Positions 43,776-52,334 of a stretch of 64,000 nt of DNA are shown here, piece after piece. The DNA is taken from contig CATOSZ010000003.1 in NCBI GenBank assembly GCA_951812805.1, positions 186,001 through 250,000 of the forward strand, given 5' to 3'. Numbering within the stretch: the stretch's first letter is position 1; each line of letters opens with the position of its first letter. This DNA comes from an uncultured Alphaproteobacteria bacterium (GTDB lineage Bacteria; Pseudomonadota; Alphaproteobacteria; GCA-2731375). A program made the translations under genes and the position numbers. The notes below the pieces were generated by a model, which saw only the letters and a list, made by a program, of their open reading frames with translations, made no database searches and was not told where the DNA came from.

Positions 43776-45524
43776 ATGCGCATTTCCGGTCCTGTCGCAC
43801 TGCTGACGGCCTCGCTCACATTGTCCGCCTGCCAGACGACGCCAGAAACGCCACCCGAAGAGCAGAAGGCCATCGTCAGCGTGAGCGAACGGGTCGATGC
43901 CAGCCTGCGGGACGCGGCCGCCGGCGCGGAACAGCGTGGCGACTATCAGACCGCGCTCCTGCACTACCGCAAGGCCTACGAACGCGATGACACCAGGCTC
44001 GACGCGATCGTCGGTCTTTCGCGGTCACTGCGCCACATCGGCCGCCCGAAGGAGGCCATCGCCATCAGCGAGCGCGGATTGGGCGTGCATAAACGCCACC
44101 CCGAACTGCTCGCCGAACTTGGAAAGGCGCAGCTCGCGGACAACGATGCGCTGGCGGCCATCGACTCGCTATCACGGGCCGGCGCGCTCGAACCCGAGGA
44201 TTGGCGCATCAACTCGGCACTCGGCATCGCCTACGATCGCATCGGCATGTACGATCAGGCGGAGCGCCGCTATCAGTTGGCCTTGAAGGAGGACGCCAAC
44301 AATTCCGTCGTCCTGAACAATCTCGCGCTCTCGAAGGCGCAATTGGGCGAACTGCCGAACGCGGTGCAGCTTCTGGAAAAGGCGGTCGCACAGCCGGACG
44401 CCACGCCCCATATTCGACAAAACCTGGCACTGCTCTATGCGGCTCAGGGTCGTATCGACGCGGCCGAACGTCTGGTCCGCGGCGATCTCGACAAAAAAAT
44501 CGCAGACGAGAATATGCTCTACTACCGCTGGCTCGCGCGAAATAGTCAAGGCGAGGCTGTCGGTGTCCCGCTTCCCTCGCCCGGGCCCTCGTCCTCCATC
44601 GTCCCACCGAACGGAACACGCCGCGCCCAGGGTGCCATCAGCCAGCCTGTGGTCGCACCTCCGCAACACCGCGCCGTGAGGCAAACCGAAGTCGAACCGC
44701 CGGACGCCACGTCGCCATCAGCCGCCGTGCCGCCCACGCCCGCGCCCTCCCGCAAGATTGCCACCTCCCCACCGCCGCCGGTGAAGCCGAAGGGCGAAGA
44801 TGCATCCCCTGTGGCGGCATCTTCATCTCCCCCCGACACGACGGAGACGTCTGCGGAGACGGCCACCCAGGCGAAAGTCGCAACCGACGATCGCGTTACA
44901 CCGCCAACAGAAGCGAAAATAGCCGACACGGATGGGTCCTCGCGGATCCCTGCACCGATCAACCTCGTTGCCAGGGACGAAGATCAAGTGGACGGGCTTG
45001 GCGCCGCACCGCCCAGTGCGAATCTCCCCCCCGGCGGGGAACGCGCAAGCGATAGCGCCGGGCCCACCATCCGCGACGAGGGACAGCCCCTATCTTCGAG
45101 TTCCAGGACGGAGCGGCAGACCAGGGCGGCGAGCGAAGAAACGAAGACGACAGTGGGAAAGAAGCAATCTCCTGAGAAAGAGGCAGAAGCGACATCGGGC
45201 AATGACGAGGCGCCCGCACGGCCACGGACCGCAAGCCTGAAAACCAAGGAAGAGGTGAGGACGACCGACGGCTCCGTCTTCCGTGTCCAACTCGGCAGCT
45301 ATCGCAAGCGGAACGATGCGAATAGCGGCATTCAAATTCTGCAATCGAAACATGCCGATATTCTGGAGTCGGTCGAGCTCGGGATCATGGCCGTGACAAT
45401 TCCCGAGAGCGGTGATTTCTATCGTGTCATGACCGCACCGATCCCGTCCCGGCTCACAGCCTCTGAATTGTGCCAGAAGTTCAAGGACCGCGACGTCGGA
45501 TGCCTCGTGCTACGCCGACAGTGA
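43776..45524 (+). CDS. TadD-like TPR lipoprotein fused to a SPOR domain
   Basis: Lipoprotein of 582 residues. The signal ends LTASLTLSAC (cysteine about 19). TPR repeats (about 40-260; for example WRINSALGIAYDRIGMYDQA and NSVVLNNLALSKAQLG) match the TadD pilus lipoprotein. A long Pro/Thr/Ser/Glu-rich, low-complexity linker (about 265-500) leads to a C-terminal SPOR-like domain (about 505-580: FRVQLGSYRKRNDANSGI and FYRVMTAPIP), which would bind denuded septal peptidoglycan. The fusion suggests a link from pilus assembly to the cell pole or division site. Promoter candidate at 43660-43687. Confidence 0.8.
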   Translation: MRISGPVALLTASLTLSACQTTPETPPEEQKAIVSVSERVDASLRDAAAGAEQRGDYQTALLHYRKAYERDDTRLDAIVGLSRSLRHIGRPKEAIAISERGLGVHKRHPELLAELGKAQLADNDALAAIDSLSRAGALEPEDWRINSALGIAYDRIGMYDQAERRYQLALKEDANNSVVLNNLALSKAQLGELPNAVQLLEKAVAQPDATPHIRQNLALLYAAQGRIDAAERLVRGDLDKKIADENMLYYRWLARNSQGEAVGVPLPSPGPSSSIVPPNGTRRAQGAISQPVVAPPQHRAVRQTEVEPPDATSPSAAVPPTPAPSRKIATSPPPPVKPKGEDASPVAASSSPPDTTETSAETATQAKVATDDRVTPPTEAKIADTDGSSRIPAPINLVARDEDQVDGLGAAPPSANLPPGGERASDSAGPTIRDEGQPLSSSSRTERQTRAASEETKTTVGKKQSPEKEAEATSGNDEAPARPRTASLKTKEEVRTTDGSVFRVQLGSYRKRNDANSGIQILQSKHADILESVELGIMAVTIPESGDFYRVMTAPIPSRLTASELCQKFKDRDVGCLVLRRQ

Positions 45525-45526
45525 GC

Positions 45527-45557
45527 GTTTCGCACCGTCGCACCACGGTTACGAAAC
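45527..45557. terminator. Possible bidirectional terminator hairpin
   Basis: GTTTCG (45527-45532) pairs with CGAAAC (45552-45557), and CCGT (45535-45538) with ACGG (45545-45548) inside it, in the 58-base gap between the convergent TPR-SPOR and tadC genes. No clear T run, so termination is an inference. Confidence 0.4.
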
Positions 45558-45582
45558 GACGACGCCAATATCTTCCGGGAAT

Positions 45583-45892
45583 TTAAATTACCCGCAAGGT
45601 CTGGATAATTGCCGGGCCCAGGATGACCACGAAGATCACTGGCAGAAAGAACGCGATCATCGGAACGGTCAACTGCGCGGGCAATGCGCCCGCCTTCTTT
45701 TCCGCGCGGGACATGCGTTCCTCGCGCTGCTCGTTCGCCTGTACACGCAAGGTAACAGCGACCGGCGTACCGTACTGCTCCGATTGGATCAACGCGGTGA
45801 CCAGGGCTTTGATCGCAGGGATTCCCGTGCGGTTGAAAAGATTCTCCAACGCGACTTTGCGGTCCGGCAGGAAGGCCATTTCCGCGGTCGTA
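45583..45892 (-). pseudogene. tadC: tadC, 3' fragment (split by IS630-family element)
   Basis: Codes for the last part of TadC, the inner-membrane T2SF-type platform protein of the Flp pilus: TTAEMAFLPDRKVALENL, then LIQSEQYGTPVAVTLRVQAN and the C-terminal membrane helix LTVPMIAFFLPVIFVVILGP. The remainder lies at 47064-47716. The fragment begins at the IS630 target TA (45891-45892). Joined with one TA copy, the two parts give 963 bases, 321 codons, without a frameshift or stop. Confidence 0.9.
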
Positions 45893-47061
45893 ATACCAGT
45901 CGACATTGATGTCAACTCGCGGTTGGATTCCCTTGCTGGCTGATTTCTGACTCAATTGTGGTGATTCGGAAGAGGGGGATCACCATGGGTCGGGGTATTG
46001 CCTTGCGCGAGGATTTCGATGCGGCGGCGTTGCGACGTCTGGCCAAGGGATCGAGGGATGCTAAACAGATCCGGCGCTTGCTTTCGCTTGCTGTGATCTA
46101 CGAGGGCGGGAGTCGGACGGAGGCCGCGCGGACGGGGGACGTCGGCCTTCAGGTGATCCGTGACTGGGTGCTGCGTTTCAACGCGGAGGGCCCGGCCGGC
46201 CTGATCGACCGCAAGGCGCCGGGCGCGGCGAAGAAACTGGACCCGGCGCAACGGGACGCCTTGGCGGCCCGGGTGGAAGCGGGACCGGATCCGGCGCGCG
46301 ACGGCGTCATGCGCTGGCGGCTAGCGGATCTGGTCGACTGGATCGGCGAGAGCTTCGCGATCACGCTCGACCAGCGGACGGTGAGCCGGGAGCTGAAGGC
46401 GATGGGCTTCGCCAGGATGACGATGCGGCCGCGCCATCACGCCCAGGAGCCGGGGGTGATCGAGGACTTCAAAAAAAATTCCCCGAGCTGGTCGCGCGGG
46501 CTCGCAAAGCACTCCCCGACGGCACCGGGATAGAGATCTGGTGGCAGGATGAAACCCGCGTCGGACAGAAGAACAAGCATGCCCGGCGCTGGGCCCGGCG
46601 CGGCACACGGCCACGCACCCCGCACGATCAGCGCACCAAGTCGGCCTATATCTTCGGCGCCATCTGCCCCGAGCGCGGCACCGGCGCCGCCATCGTCCAG
46701 CAACGCTGCAACACCGCCGCCATGCAGCAGCATCTGGAGGAAATCTCCGTCCAGGTTCAACCCGGAGCCCATGCCTTGATGCTGCTCGACCGGGCCGGCT
46801 GGCACACCACGAAACGGCTCGACGTCCCGGCCAACATAACCCTCCTGCCGCTGCCGCCGAGATCGCCCGAACTCAATCCTGCCGAGAACGTCTGGCAGTA
46901 CATCCGAAACAACTGGCTCTCCGACATCGTCTTCGAAGACCAGGACGACATCACCGATCATTGCTGCAAGGCCTGGAACAACCTCATCGCACAGCCGGAC
47001 AGAATCAAATCCATCGGACGAAGATCATGGGCCATCGGGTTCTGATCATTGTCGATTGGTA
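45893..47061 (+). mobile_element. IS630-family insertion sequence, complete, in tadC
   Basis: A 1169-base element inserted in tadC between TA duplications (45891-45892 and 47062-47063). Ends are imperfect inverted repeats: TACCAGTCGACATTGATG (from 45894) against TACCAATCGACAATGATC read inward from 47061. Its transposase is in two frames joined by an A8 slip site, as known for several IS630 relatives. Confidence 0.88.
45985..47045 (+). CDS. IS630-family transposase, two frames joined by slippage at A8
   Basis: The first frame runs from ATG 45985 (behind GAGGGGGATC) to a stop at 46533; it holds the helix-turn-helix DNA-binding part (GSRTEAARTGDVGLQVIRDW) and a winged segment. A run of eight A at 46471-46478 allows a -1 shift, which changes DFKKN to DFKKKFPELVARARKAL and continues to 47045 with the DDE core: D in WWQDETRVGQ, D in MLLDRAGWH and E in LNPAENVWQYI. 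Without slippage only a truncated protein is made. Expected total is about 354 residues. Confidence 0.85.
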
Positions 47062-47063
47062 TA

Positions 47064-47716
47064 AGCCCCATTTCTTCGGCAAGCGGCGGAGCCGTCTCAT
47101 CGAATTCCTCAGCCACACGGTTGAATCCCGCCTCCACCGACAGTCCGGCCTCAACGCAAATTACCAACAGATCGAGGGCGTCGGGATATGATTTGGTGAT
47201 AGCCTGCTGCCGTTTCTTGATATTGTTGGCCAACAAAATCTGCGGCAACAGGTAGCCAACCCCAGCGGCGGCGGCAATGACCAACAGCTGCACCGTTATC
47301 GTCCAATCCGGACGGGCCATGACGAAGATGTAGAAAGCGACGACCGCCGCAGCGATCATGGGTCCGACAAAGCGGAAGAACACATAGGTATATAATGGTC
47401 CCTGGCCCCGAAGCCCAGCCTGGGCCAACTTGTTCCGCATCCCCTTGGCGCGCTCGTCATTCAATAGCCTGAAGCGATCGACAACCATGCGCATGAAGTT
47501 CTTGCTCTGCTCCTGACGCAGACGCGTGCGCATCGTCTCTTCTTTTTTCAGGTTGGCACTCGCTTGCAACTGCTCACGCCGCTCCGCGACTGCCTTGAGG
47601 CACGAGTTGAAATTGTCGCGCGCCACTACAGGCATACCGAAGGCAATGATCGTCAAAAACATGCCGAGGCCGGCAACAACCATGATGATATTGGCCGGCT
47701 CAAGTATCGCTTCCAT
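47064..47716 (-). pseudogene. tadC: tadC, 5' fragment (split by IS630-family element)
   Basis: N-terminal two thirds of TadC: a first membrane segment (IIMVVAGLGMFLTIIAFGMPV), a charged cytoplasmic part, two further helices (VGPMIAAAVVAFYIFVMA and LLVIAAAAGVGYLLPQILL), and the T2SF signature SYPDALDLLVICVEAGLSVE then FNRVAEEFDETAPPLAEEMG. Translation would run 35 residues or so into the IS before a stop at 46958, giving a protein lacking its last helical domain. ATG 47716 follows tadB by 21 bases. Confidence 0.9.
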
Positions 47717-47737
47717 GCCGTTGTTCTCCGCCTCGCC

Positions 47738-48742
47738 TCAGATTTCGAAGTTGATCATCTGCTTCATGATGAAGACACCCATCCCCATCCAAATGAAGCT
47801 GCCAAGAACCAGAATGTTGCCGAGATCCTCGGTGAACAGCAGGCTGATGTACTCGAAGTTGATGAGGGCCAAAACACCGGTAATCAGGAACGGCAACGCC
47901 CCAATGATCATCGCCGAGGTTTTGGCTTCGGAAGACAGGGCCTGCACCTTGTCGCGCATCTTCTTTCGTGCCCGAAGCACCGAAGACAAGTTAGACAACG
48001 TCTCCGCCAGGTTGCCACCGGTTTGCGCTTGAATCGTGAGAACGATGGCAAAGAACCTCAGTTCCGGCGTCGGCATTGTCTCCTGGGCACGAGCCAATGC
48101 CTGCTCGACGGTGACACCTAGACGCTGGGCCTCGACGATTTCCTGGAAGACCCCATTGACGGGTTCGGGACTTTCACGCGCGATCATGTTCAAACACTCT
48201 CCGATTGGCAGTCCCGAACGCACGCCGCGCACGATAACGTCGATCGCATCGGCAAACAGCAACGTGAAACGATTGATGCGTCGCTTGCCCTTCCACTTCA
48301 CAAAAAACAGCGGGAACCCAAAACCAACGGTCAACGCAAACGGAATCGTCACGAAAGCCTTGAGGTCAAACAGGTATGCCATGCCCAAATAACCAATCGC
48401 ACTGACGACCGAAAGGACGGCACACGTCAACAAGAACTGCTGCAAACTGATGGAAAAGCCCGCGGATCGCAGCATCTTTCGATAACGTTGCGCAGCCGTC
48501 TCGTCTTTCTTTTTTGCGCTCTCCGCATCCTTCAGTCGTTGTTGGATGTCTCGCTTGCGGCTACGCTGCTTGTCACGCCGGCCCGACCGGGAGCGCCGTT
48601 CCCCTCCCTCAGTGATGACGGAAACCCGTCTCTTGGTCTTAGCGCGAACACCCATTCGCGGGGCAAAAAGGAGAAAGACCAACAGCGACATCGTCAAGAT
48701 GCCACCACCGGCGACCAGCATGATCAGAAGATTAGGGTCCAC
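47738..48742 (-). CDS. tadB: Flp pilus assembly protein TadB
   Basis: Inner-membrane T2SF-family platform protein, 334 residues, partner of TadC and of the TadA ATPase. An N-terminal helix (LIMLVAGGGILTMSLLVFLL), a basic segment, two helices in the middle (VLSVVSAIGYLGMAYLF, FVTIPFALTVGFGFPLFF), the T2SF domain (LLFADAIDVIVRGVRSGLPI, then LRFFAIVLTIQAQTGGNLAETL) and two C-terminal helices. It appears intact. Located between tadA and tadC, all on the minus strand. Confidence 0.92.
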   Translation of the reverse strand: MDPNLLIMLVAGGGILTMSLLVFLLFAPRMGVRAKTKRRVSVITEGGERRSRSGRRDKQRSRKRDIQQRLKDAESAKKKDETAAQRYRKMLRSAGFSISLQQFLLTCAVLSVVSAIGYLGMAYLFDLKAFVTIPFALTVGFGFPLFFVKWKGKRRINRFTLLFADAIDVIVRGVRSGLPIGECLNMIARESPEPVNGVFQEIVEAQRLGVTVEQALARAQETMPTPELRFFAIVLTIQAQTGGNLAETLSNLSSVLRARKKMRDKVQALSSEAKTSAMIIGALPFLITGVLALINFEYISLLFTEDLGNILVLGSFIWMGMGVFIMKQMINFEI

Positions 48743-48784
48743 GGCGACTCTCCGTCCAATTATGGGCCGGAACGACCGCTCGCG

Positions 48785-50221
48785 TTACATGCCCAATGAT
48801 TCCGCGAGCAACCGTTCCCGACCAAAATAGCGAGCACGATCCCAAAATGCCGGCCTCAAACCGGTCGAACGGTGCCGACCAATCAGTTTGCCGTTCTCGT
48901 CCTCGCCTTCGATCTCGTAAACGAGAAGGTCCTGAAGCGTAACAACGTCACCCTCCATGCCGACAACTTCCGTCACATGCGTGATCTTGCGGGACCCATC
49001 GCGCAGGCGGGCGGCCTGAACGACGATGTTGACCGCGCTGGCAATCTGCTCCCGCACCGTCTTGGCCGGCAGATTGAATCCACCCATTGCCACCATATTC
49101 TCGATACGGCTGATCGCCTCGCGCGGGTTGTTGGCATGAACGGTTCCCATCGAGCCGTCATGGCCCGTGTTCATCGCCTGCAACAAATCGAAGGCCTCCG
49201 GCCCTCGGACTTCGCCAACGATAATGCGTTCGGGCCGCATTCTCAGGCAATTGCGCACCAGATCGCGCATCGTCACTTCGCCCATGCCTTCAAGATTGGG
49301 AGGGCGGGTTTCAAGACGCACGACATGTGGTTGCTGTAGCTGCAATTCCGCAGAGTCTTCGCAGGTGATCGTCCGCTCCGACAACTCGATAAACCCGGTC
49401 AGCGCATTGAGCAGCGTTGTCTTGCCGGAGCCCGTGCCACCCGACACCAACGTGTTGAGGCGGCACGCACCAATAACCTGGAGCAGTTTCGCGCCATCTG
49501 GCGTGATGGAGCCGAAATTCACCAGACTGTTGAGCGTGAGCTTATCTTTCTTAAACTTCCGAATCGTCAAGCAGGGGCCGTCGATGGCCAACGGCGGAGC
49601 AATCACATTCACTCGGCTGCCATCGACCAAACGGGCGTCGCAAATCGGGCTTGCTTCGTCGACACGCCGGCCCACCGCACCCACGATCCGCTGACAGATA
49701 TTCATAAGCTGGGCATTGTCACGGAACGCGATGTCCGTGTGCTCCATATTGCCGTCCGCTTCGATATAGACCTGATGCGCACCGTTCACCATGATATCGG
49801 CAATGTCGTCTCGGGCCAAAAGCGGCTCCAACGGCCCAAGGCCCAAGACGTCATTACAGATGTCATTGATGAGTTTTTGTTGCTCGACCGCGCTCAGAAC
49901 TTGGTTTTGCATCGCGATGATTTCGCCGACGATGTCGGTGATCTCCTCGCGGACCTGCGCGGAACTGAGCTTACCGAGTTCGGTGAGGTCTACCGCTTCG
50001 ACGAGAGCGTTGAAGACATTTGCCTTGACGTCGACATACCGGTCTTCACCACCGGATATAGAACCGCCGCCCCCGCCGCCACGAGCGCCGGACGGAGCGG
50101 GTGCGCTCGGCGGGGCCGCTGCCGGCGTCGGAGCCGAACTGGCCGGCTCTTCCGGTGCAGCCGCAGGTTCCGGTGCCGAACGTGGCTTGATCGAGGGGGG
50201 CGCGTTGCGCTTACCGAACAT
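48785..50221 (-). CDS. cpaF: CpaF/TadA secretion ATPase of the Flp pilus
   Basis: Hexameric VirB11/GspE-type ATPase, 478 residues, powering Flp pilus assembly. After a Pro/Ala-rich N-terminus (1-60), Walker A is SGGTGSGKTTLLNALTG (about 260), the Asp box CEDSAELQLQQPHVVRLETR (about 289), Walker B RIIVGEVRGPEAFDLLQAMN (about 327) and the His box GTVHANNPREAISRIE (about 357). Intact. It starts two bases after the cpaE stop codon, so translation would normally be coupled to cpaE, which here is broken. Confidence 0.95.
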   Translation of the reverse strand: MFGKRNAPPSIKPRSAPEPAAAPEEPASSAPTPAAAPPSAPAPSGARGGGGGGSISGGEDRYVDVKANVFNALVEAVDLTELGKLSSAQVREEITDIVGEIIAMQNQVLSAVEQQKLINDICNDVLGLGPLEPLLARDDIADIMVNGAHQVYIEADGNMEHTDIAFRDNAQLMNICQRIVGAVGRRVDEASPICDARLVDGSRVNVIAPPLAIDGPCLTIRKFKKDKLTLNSLVNFGSITPDGAKLLQVIGACRLNTLVSGGTGSGKTTLLNALTGFIELSERTITCEDSAELQLQQPHVVRLETRPPNLEGMGEVTMRDLVRNCLRMRPERIIVGEVRGPEAFDLLQAMNTGHDGSMGTVHANNPREAISRIENMVAMGGFNLPAKTVREQIASAVNIVVQAARLRDGSRKITHVTEVVGMEGDVVTLQDLLVYEIEGEDENGKLIGRHRSTGLRPAFWDRARYFGRERLLAESLGM

Positions 50222-50223
50222 CC

Positions 50224-50512
50224 CTAACTAGCCTTAGATTTCACCTTGCCGGATTTTGACAACATACCGAGGACACCCTTTTTCTTCTGCTCTACCGGTT
50301 GCCGTCCCCCCAGCTTCAAGGCCAATTGACGCACTTGCTCGGAAAGCTTGTGCCGTCGGTTCACCTCGCCCAGCATCTGACCGTTGTTGGAGGCCGCACC
50401 AAAGAGGTTCGGGTCGTGCTGCAGCACCGTTTCCGGTGTCATCTCGACCGCATTTTCGAAATCCCTCGGTGTCAGCTCCGTCTTCTTGAATGCGCCAGCG
50501 TGGTTTAACACC
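50224..50512 (-). pseudogene. cpaE: cpaE/tadZ, 3' fragment
   Basis: C-terminal 96 residues of CpaE (TadZ): from VLNHAGAFKKTELTPRDFENA through HDPNLFGAASNNGQMLGEVN to a Lys-rich tail. This is the end of the ParA/MinD-like ATPase domain. It ends at the ISAs1-family element (target duplication 50513-50522). The ORF continues upstream into the IS end by chance and has a start there, so a short aberrant peptide could be made, but no function is expected. Confidence 0.9.
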
Positions 50513-50522
50513 AAGTGTACAG

Positions 50523-51731
50523 CAGGGGAATCGCATTTGGAATTGCCTTGACGTGCGTGTTTGATCTTGAGGTATTGGCGCGAATCGATTCTACCCGGTC
50601 TTTTCACGGGTGGAGGTTGCGATGGAAGGCTTTCTGGAGTGCTTTGAGGGTCTCGAGGATCCGCGGACTGGCAATGCCGGGCGTCACGATCTGCTGGAGA
50701 TCTTGACGATCGCCCTGTGCACGGTCCTCTCGGGCGGTCAGACGGCGGTCGACATGGCGATCTTCGCGCGTGAAAAGGAGGCGTTCCTGCGGGAATTTCT
50801 CGTACTCGAACATGGCGTGCCGAGCCACGACACCTTCAGCCGGGTGTTCCGGTTGCTGGATCCGGAGGCGTTCGGCGCCTGCTTCCAGCGCTTCATGGCG
50901 CGCTTTTCCGAGACCTGCCAAGGGGTCATTGCGATCGACGGCAAGGTGGTGCGGCGATCCTACGACAAGGCGAGCGGCACGTCGGCGCTGCATATGGTCT
51001 CGGCCTGGGGCTGTGATCAGCGGCTGGTGTTGGGGCAAGTCGCCACCGACGCCAAGTCCAACGAGATCACCGCCGTGCCGAAGCTGTTGAAACTATTGAG
51101 CCTCGAGGGGACGATCGTGACCGTGGACGCCCTCAATTGCCAGCGCGCCATCGCCAGCCAGATTATCGAGCAGGGGGGTGACTACGCCCTGGCGTTGAAG
51201 GGCAATCAAGGCACGCTGCATGACGACGTGAGAACCTTCCTCGACGATCCGAAAGCCGAAGCGACCACCACCGACACCACGGTCGATGGCGATCATGGCC
51301 GCATCGAGACCCGTGCCGCTCTCGTCTCCAGCCACGTCGAGTGGCTGCAAGAGCGCCATCATTGGCCGGGCCTGAAGGCGGTCGCCAAAGTCACCCGGAC
51401 CCGCGAGTGCGCGGAGAAGACGTCGAGCGAAACCGCCTACTACCTGCTCAGCCAGCCGCTCGACGCCGAGCGCTTCAATCCCGTTGCCCGGGCGCACTGG
51501 GGGGTCGAAAACCGCCTGCACTGGTGCCTCGATGTCCAAATGAACGAAGACCAAGACAGAACCCGCAAGGACAATGGACCGCACAATCTCGCCGTCCTGC
51601 GCCACATGGCGCTCAATGTCATGCGAAAGGATCCACGAAAAGACTCGCTGCGCGCCAAGTTCAAAATCGCCGCTTGGAACAACGACTATCTCCTGTCACT
51701 CCTCGGCAAATTCTGAAATGCGATTGCCCTG
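50523..51731 (+). mobile_element. ISAs1-family insertion sequence, copy 1, in cpaE
   Basis: A 1209-base element with ends CAGGGGAATCGCATTT and, reversed, CAGGGCAATCGCATTT. It is flanked by a 10-base target duplication AAGTGTACAG (50513-50522 and 51732-51741), the family's usual size. Copy 2 at 59774-60982 has the same length and, as far as I can read, the same sequence, in the same orientation. Confidence 0.93.
50622..51716 (+). CDS. ISAs1-family transposase (copy 1)
   Basis: Transposase of 364 residues, H repeat-associated/ISAs1 type. N-terminal DPRTGNAGRHDLLEILTIAL, catalytic D in VIAIDGKVVRRSYDK, D in IVTVDALNCQRAIA, KGNQGTLHDDV, and the E-containing RLHWCLDVQMNEDQDRTRKD. ATG 50622 has GGAGG seven bases upstream; GTG 50610 is possible. 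The reading frame is intact, so the element may be active. Confidence 0.93.
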   Translation: MEGFLECFEGLEDPRTGNAGRHDLLEILTIALCTVLSGGQTAVDMAIFAREKEAFLREFLVLEHGVPSHDTFSRVFRLLDPEAFGACFQRFMARFSETCQGVIAIDGKVVRRSYDKASGTSALHMVSAWGCDQRLVLGQVATDAKSNEITAVPKLLKLLSLEGTIVTVDALNCQRAIASQIIEQGGDYALALKGNQGTLHDDVRTFLDDPKAEATTTDTTVDGDHGRIETRAALVSSHVEWLQERHHWPGLKAVAKVTRTRECAEKTSSETAYYLLSQPLDAERFNPVARAHWGVENRLHWCLDVQMNEDQDRTRKDNGPHNLAVLRHMALNVMRKDPRKDSLRAKFKIAAWNNDYLLSLLGKF

Positions 51732-52334
51732 AAGTGTACAGGGGCCTGCTCCCCGCGCAACTCTTTTAGCCTGGAGGTCAGGTGACGACTGTCGCGAAGC
51801 CCCGCCAGATCCAACGAACTCACCACAACGACATCGTCGGCGTCCAGGAGGAGTTGCTGTGTCCAGGGGGCCCACCGGTGCGGCAGGTCGATAATGACAA
51901 AGCTCGCCCGCCGACGCACCAACTCCAACAATGGATCCAACGCTTCCATATAGAGCCCGTCTTCACCATCCAAGGCCGCGGGAGACACGAGCAAACGAAC
52001 GTACTCGTCATATTCCGCGAGGAAACGCTCCAGCAGGACATCGTCAAGACGATCCAGCTCCGCAAGTGCTGTGTGGATCCCTTGCGGCGTCTCGAGATTG
52101 AAAGCCAACCCCGCCGTCCCGAAGGCGATGTCGAGGTCGACGATGACGACTTCTTCCTCATACTCCTGGCCGAGGAACCACCCGACATTATGTGCCAACG
52201 TACTGCTGCCGGCGCCACCACGACTACTCATGAACGCCGCCATGCGGCCCATCGGCGCCGCATCGGGATCTTCACAAATCTCGGCGACAGTCTCGAACAA
52301 TCTTCGGGGCGCCAAAGGCTTCACGAGGTACTCG
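51732..52334 (-). pseudogene. cpaE: cpaE/tadZ, middle fragment
   Basis: Central part of CpaE: VKPLAPRRLFETVAEICEDP, the ParA-like nucleotide site MSSRGGAGSSTLAHNVGWFL, IVDLDIAFGTAGLAFNLETP and DADDVVVVSSLDLAGLRDSR. It sits between the IS66-family element on the N-terminal side (target GGTACTCG, 52327-52334) and the ISAs1 element on the C-terminal side. CpaE localises the Flp machinery at the pole; its ATPase domain is broken here. Confidence 0.9.

Noticed and set aside
46958..47063. Continuation of the tadC 5' frame to a stop at 46958
   Set aside because: The last 35 codons or so are the IS630 right end, not TadC; the native sequence resumes at 45892.
50604..51038. Minus-strand open frame repeated opposite both ISAs1 transposases
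   Set aside because: Its exact repetition at 59855-60289 only reflects the duplicated IS; the plus-strand transposase explains the sequence.
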